Below, piece by piece: positions 6,485 through 8,388 of a stretch of 8,388 nt of DNA. The stretch comes from Planctomycetota bacterium. Lineage in GTDB: Bacteria > Planctomycetota > UBA8108. Both the position numbers and the translations under genes were made by a program. Position 1 is the stretch's first letter; each line of letters begins with the position of its first letter. The stretch covers positions 1 to 8,388 of the forward strand of contig JAKUSY010000116.1 of assembly GCA_022451445.1 (NCBI GenBank), in the 5' to 3' direction. A model generated the notes under the pieces. That model did no database searches. It worked only from the letters and a program-made list of their open reading frames with translations, and was not told the DNA's origin.

Positions 6485-6560
6485 GACTTTCCCCCTTGCA
6501 ATCCGGTGCCGCGGTGCCAGAATGCTCGCCGACTTATTCGTCGATGAATTTTTGGGTTCC

Positions 6561-7838
6561 ATGCTCAATATAAAAGCTCTTCGAGAGAATCCCGACCTGG
6601 TCAAGGCGGCCGGCCGGAAGAAGCACACCCCTTGCGATGAGCCGGTCGATCGCATTCTCGAGCTCGATGACCAGAGGAAGAAGCTGCTGTTTGAGAGCGA
6701 AGAGCTTCGCGCTGCCCAGAAAAAGGTCGGCAAGGAAATCGCGGCCCTCGCTGGAGAAGAGAAGCAGGCGCGTATCGGCGAGATGGGGGAGCTGGCCGAT
6801 CGTATCAAGGGCTACGAGAAGAAGCTCGGCCCGCTCGAGGAGGAGCTCAACGAGCTCATGCTGCTGGTGCCGAATATTCCGGCAGAGGACGTGCCTGATG
6901 GTGAGACCGATGAGGACAATGTTCTCATGCGGGAGGTGGGAGAGCTCCCGGAGTTCGGTTTTCCTTTCAAGGACCACCTGGCTCTCGGCGAGGAGCTCGA
7001 CCTCATCGATATGAAGGGTGCCGCCAAGCTGGCGGGCTCCCGCACCTATATGCTCAAAAACGAGGGGGCGCTGCTGGAGCTTGCCGTATTGCAGTTCACC
7101 CTGGAGCGACTCGTCGAGAAGGGCTTTTCTCCCATGCTGGTGCCGACCCTGGTGCGTCGCGAGCCCATGGTCGGCACGGCGTATTTTCCCGGAGGCGAGG
7201 AGCAGGCCTACGCCTGCGAGAGAGATGGAAAATACCTCATTGGCACGTCGGAGGTCCCGGTGACCGCCTATCACGGCGGCGAGATCCTCGATGAGGCAGA
7301 CCTGCCGATGCTCTACGCGGGTTATTCGACCTGCTATCGCAGGGAGGCGGGAGCGGCCGGGCGGGACACCAGGGGACTCTACAGGATCCACCAGTTCAAT
7401 AAGGTCGAACAGGTGGTCCTCTGCCGCAACGACGAGGAGGAGTCTCTGCGAATGCACGACTTCATTCTTACCAATGCCGAGGAGGTCCTGCAGGCCCTGG
7501 AGCTTCCCTACAGGGTCGTGAATGTCTGTGGAGGGGACCTGGGGCAGCCGCAGGTGCAGAAGTTCGATATCGAGACGTGGATGCCATCGCGCGAGAGCTA
7601 CGGGGAGACCCATAGCGCGTCGCGCTTCCATGATTTCCAGGCCCGGCGCCTCGAGCTGCGGTATCGCGATGAGAACGGCAAGGTGCATTTCTGTCACCCC
7701 CTGAACAATACGGCGATCGCCAGTCCACGGATCCTGATTCCGATTCTCGAGATCAACCAGGAGGCGGATGGCAGGATCAGGATTCCCACGGCGCTCCAGT
7801 CCTATATGGGAGGCAGGGAGTATATCGGCCCGAAGTGA
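6561..7838 (+). CDS. serS: Seryl-tRNA synthetase
   Basis: Class II aminoacyl-tRNA synthetase that charges tRNA-Ser (and tRNA-Sec where present) with serine, in the cytosol. The 425-residue length is normal. The N-terminal MLNIKALRENPDLVK is typical, followed by an antiparallel coiled-coil arm (about 28-100, rich in Lys, Glu and Leu) that grips the long variable arm of tRNA-Ser. The arm ends at LLVPNIP (101-107). The catalytic domain shows the TSEVP serine-site segment (229-233), motif 2 as CYRREAGAAGRDTRG (258-272) followed by LYRIHQFNKVE, and motif 3 around NNTAIASPRILIPILE with R390. The ATG at 6561 was chosen because it matches family N-termini; an in-frame ATG at 6522 would add 13 unusual residues. 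Neither has a good Shine-Dalgarno. It is divergent from the leftward operon and followed by carA on the same strand. Confidence 0.97.
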   Translation: MLNIKALRENPDLVKAAGRKKHTPCDEPVDRILELDDQRKKLLFESEELRAAQKKVGKEIAALAGEEKQARIGEMGELADRIKGYEKKLGPLEEELNELMLLVPNIPAEDVPDGETDEDNVLMREVGELPEFGFPFKDHLALGEELDLIDMKGAAKLAGSRTYMLKNEGALLELAVLQFTLERLVEKGFSPMLVPTLVRREPMVGTAYFPGGEEQAYACERDGKYLIGTSEVPVTAYHGGEILDEADLPMLYAGYSTCYRREAGAAGRDTRGLYRIHQFNKVEQVVLCRNDEEESLRMHDFILTNAEEVLQALELPYRVVNVCGGDLGQPQVQKFDIETWMPSRESYGETHSASRFHDFQARRLELRYRDENGKVHFCHPLNNTAIASPRILIPILEINQEADGRIRIPTALQSYMGGREYIGPK

Positions 7839-7907
7839 GAGCCTGCTTAGAGGTGACGCGCCGGGTCGTCCTCGGAGAAATGGAGGCGCGAGGCCGCCTG
7901 AAAGCCG

Positions 7908-7935
7908 TGGAAAAAGTGAGAACACGCAACATAAT
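7908..7935 (+). promoter_or_regulatory. Possible carA promoter
   Basis: TGGAAA (7908-7913) and CATAAT (7930-7935) are 16 bases apart, with the second matching the sigma-70 -10 consensus at five of six positions. They lie in the 129-base serS-carA gap and would give a leader of roughly 25 bases. carA could also be read from the serS promoter, since no terminator is evident between them. Confidence 0.35.
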
Positions 7936-7956
7936 GAGGTGTCGAGGAAGAAAGCC

Positions 7957-7960
7957 GGAG
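7957..7960 (+). promoter_or_regulatory. Shine-Dalgarno supporting the TTG start of carA
   Basis: GGAG ends 7 bases before TTG 7968. The frame has a stop at 7935-7937 and no ATG or GTG between that stop and the TTG, so this site decides the start. Confidence 0.6.
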
Positions 7961-7967
7961 TAGTCCA

Positions 7968-8388
7968 TTGTCGCAAACACCCGCCAGGTTGGCCCTTGAA
8001 GACGGAACCGTTATGCGCGGCGCCTCGATCGGCGCGCAGGGGGAGTCCGTTGGCGAGGTCGTATTCAATACCTCCCTGACCGGCTACCAGGAGATCTTCA
8101 CCGATGCTTCCTACAATGGGCAGATGGTCGTCATGACCAATCCGCTCATAGGCAATTACGGGGTCAACCCCGATGATGAAGAATCACGCGCGCCCTCCCT
8201 CAGGGGAGTGATCGTGCGCGAGCTGAGCCGACGCCCCTCCAATTTCAGGAGCTGTGAACCTCTTGGCGACTATCTCGATCGCCACGGCGTGGTCGGGATC
8301 TCCGGCATAGATACCCGGGCGGTAACCAGGCTCCTGAGGGTGGAAGGTTCTCTCAAGGGGGTCATCTCCACCTCGGAGAATAGTGATG
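7968..8388 (+). CDS. carA: Carbamoyl-phosphate synthase small subunit (partial, 3' end outside window)
   Basis: The first 140 codons of CarA, the glutamine amidotransferase subunit that supplies ammonia to CarB for carbamoyl phosphate, a precursor of pyrimidines and arginine. Only the N-terminal CarA domain is inside the window, so the glutaminase Cys-His-Glu triad cannot be checked. Visible family segments: LALEDGT (8-14), GEVVFNTSLTGYQEI (29-43), TDASY (45-49), NPLIGNYG (58-65), DDEES (69-73), SNFR (91-94) and GIDTRAVTRLLR (113-124), which align readily with E. coli CarA. The start is TTG at 7968, with GGAG 7 bases upstream; the first ATG in frame (codon 16) would remove the conserved LEDGT strand. 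It lies 129 bases after serS and may have its own promoter. carB may follow outside the window. Confidence 0.95.
   Translation, partial: MSQTPARLALEDGTVMRGASIGAQGESVGEVVFNTSLTGYQEIFTDASYNGQMVVMTNPLIGNYGVNPDDEESRAPSLRGVIVRELSRRPSNFRSCEPLGDYLDRHGVVGISGIDTRAVTRLLRVEGSLKGVISTSENSD

Larger units (their letters stand above)
6201..6560. other. Divergent intergenic region between the leftward operon and serS
   Basis: A 360-base stretch with no supported gene. It holds the leader inverted repeats at 6215-6274, an AT-richer middle (about 6276-6300 and 6395-6416) where divergent promoters are most plausible, and the GC-rich stem at 6419-6484. The direct repeat GGTGCC-GC-GGTGCC lies at about 6505-6518. 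I found no tRNA, small ORF with a credible ribosome-binding site, or intrinsic terminator. Confidence 0.6.

Noticed and set aside
6496..6518. GGTGCCGCGG resembling the T-box antiterminator motif upstream of serS
   Set aside because: It matches part of the motif, but the tRNA-pairing UGGN bulge, the AAGGG side, a serine specifier loop and a following terminator are not seen. The similarity is probably chance.
7884..7899. Hairpin AGGCG/CGCCT after serS as an intrinsic terminator
   Set aside because: The stem is only 5 bp and is followed by GAAAGCC with no T-run.
6534..7976. A 480-codon open frame on the minus strand opposite serS
   Set aside because: It lies almost wholly antisense to the unmistakable serS gene, and its translation has no recognisable domain. 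Long antisense frames are expected opposite GC-rich coding sequence.

Overview
This window is a densely packed stretch of bacterial chromosome. It looks moderately GC-rich, with codons favouring G or C at third positions. A lipoprotein-type signal peptide suggests a Gram-negative cell envelope. The proteins are typical housekeeping bacterial ones: the malate dehydrogenase is of the cytosolic/Thermus-like type, with QueA, SerS and CarA. No marker fixes the phylum. A poorly cultured lineage is a guess, not a reading.

Layout. Two divergent gene sets flank a 360-base intergenic region at about 6201-6560. Running leftward (minus strand) are: an unrecognised 282-residue protein (6200-5352); a transglutaminase-like lipoprotein (5394-3853); queA (3856-2765), for the queuosine tRNA modification; and a zinc-ribbon/J-domain protein (2761-2051). 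After a 100-base gap come mdh, malate dehydrogenase (1950-973), and a degenerate FGGY-type sugar-kinase-like protein (from 976, running off the left edge). Junctions inside this set are very tight: an overlap, GTGA, 3 bases, then the gap, then TTGA. This implies one or two translationally coupled operons. Running rightward (plus strand) are serS, seryl-tRNA synthetase (6561-7838), and, after 129 bases, the start of carA, the small subunit of carbamoyl-phosphate synthase (from 7968, cut by the right edge).

The theme is mostly housekeeping: tRNA charging and modification, the TCA cycle and pyrimidine/arginine precursors. The accessory parts lie in the leftward set: the unknown leader protein, the lipoprotein protease-fold protein, the unusual J protein, and a kinase-fold protein that has lost its catalytic motifs. 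No mobile element, CRISPR array, rRNA or tRNA gene was seen. The divergent intergenic region holds possible opposing promoters and two GC-rich inverted repeats that could fold in the leaders. I see no clear evidence of a wholly new system. The best leads are the FGGY pseudokinase coupled to mdh, the zinc-ribbon/J protein behind queA, and the structured leader before the leftward operon.
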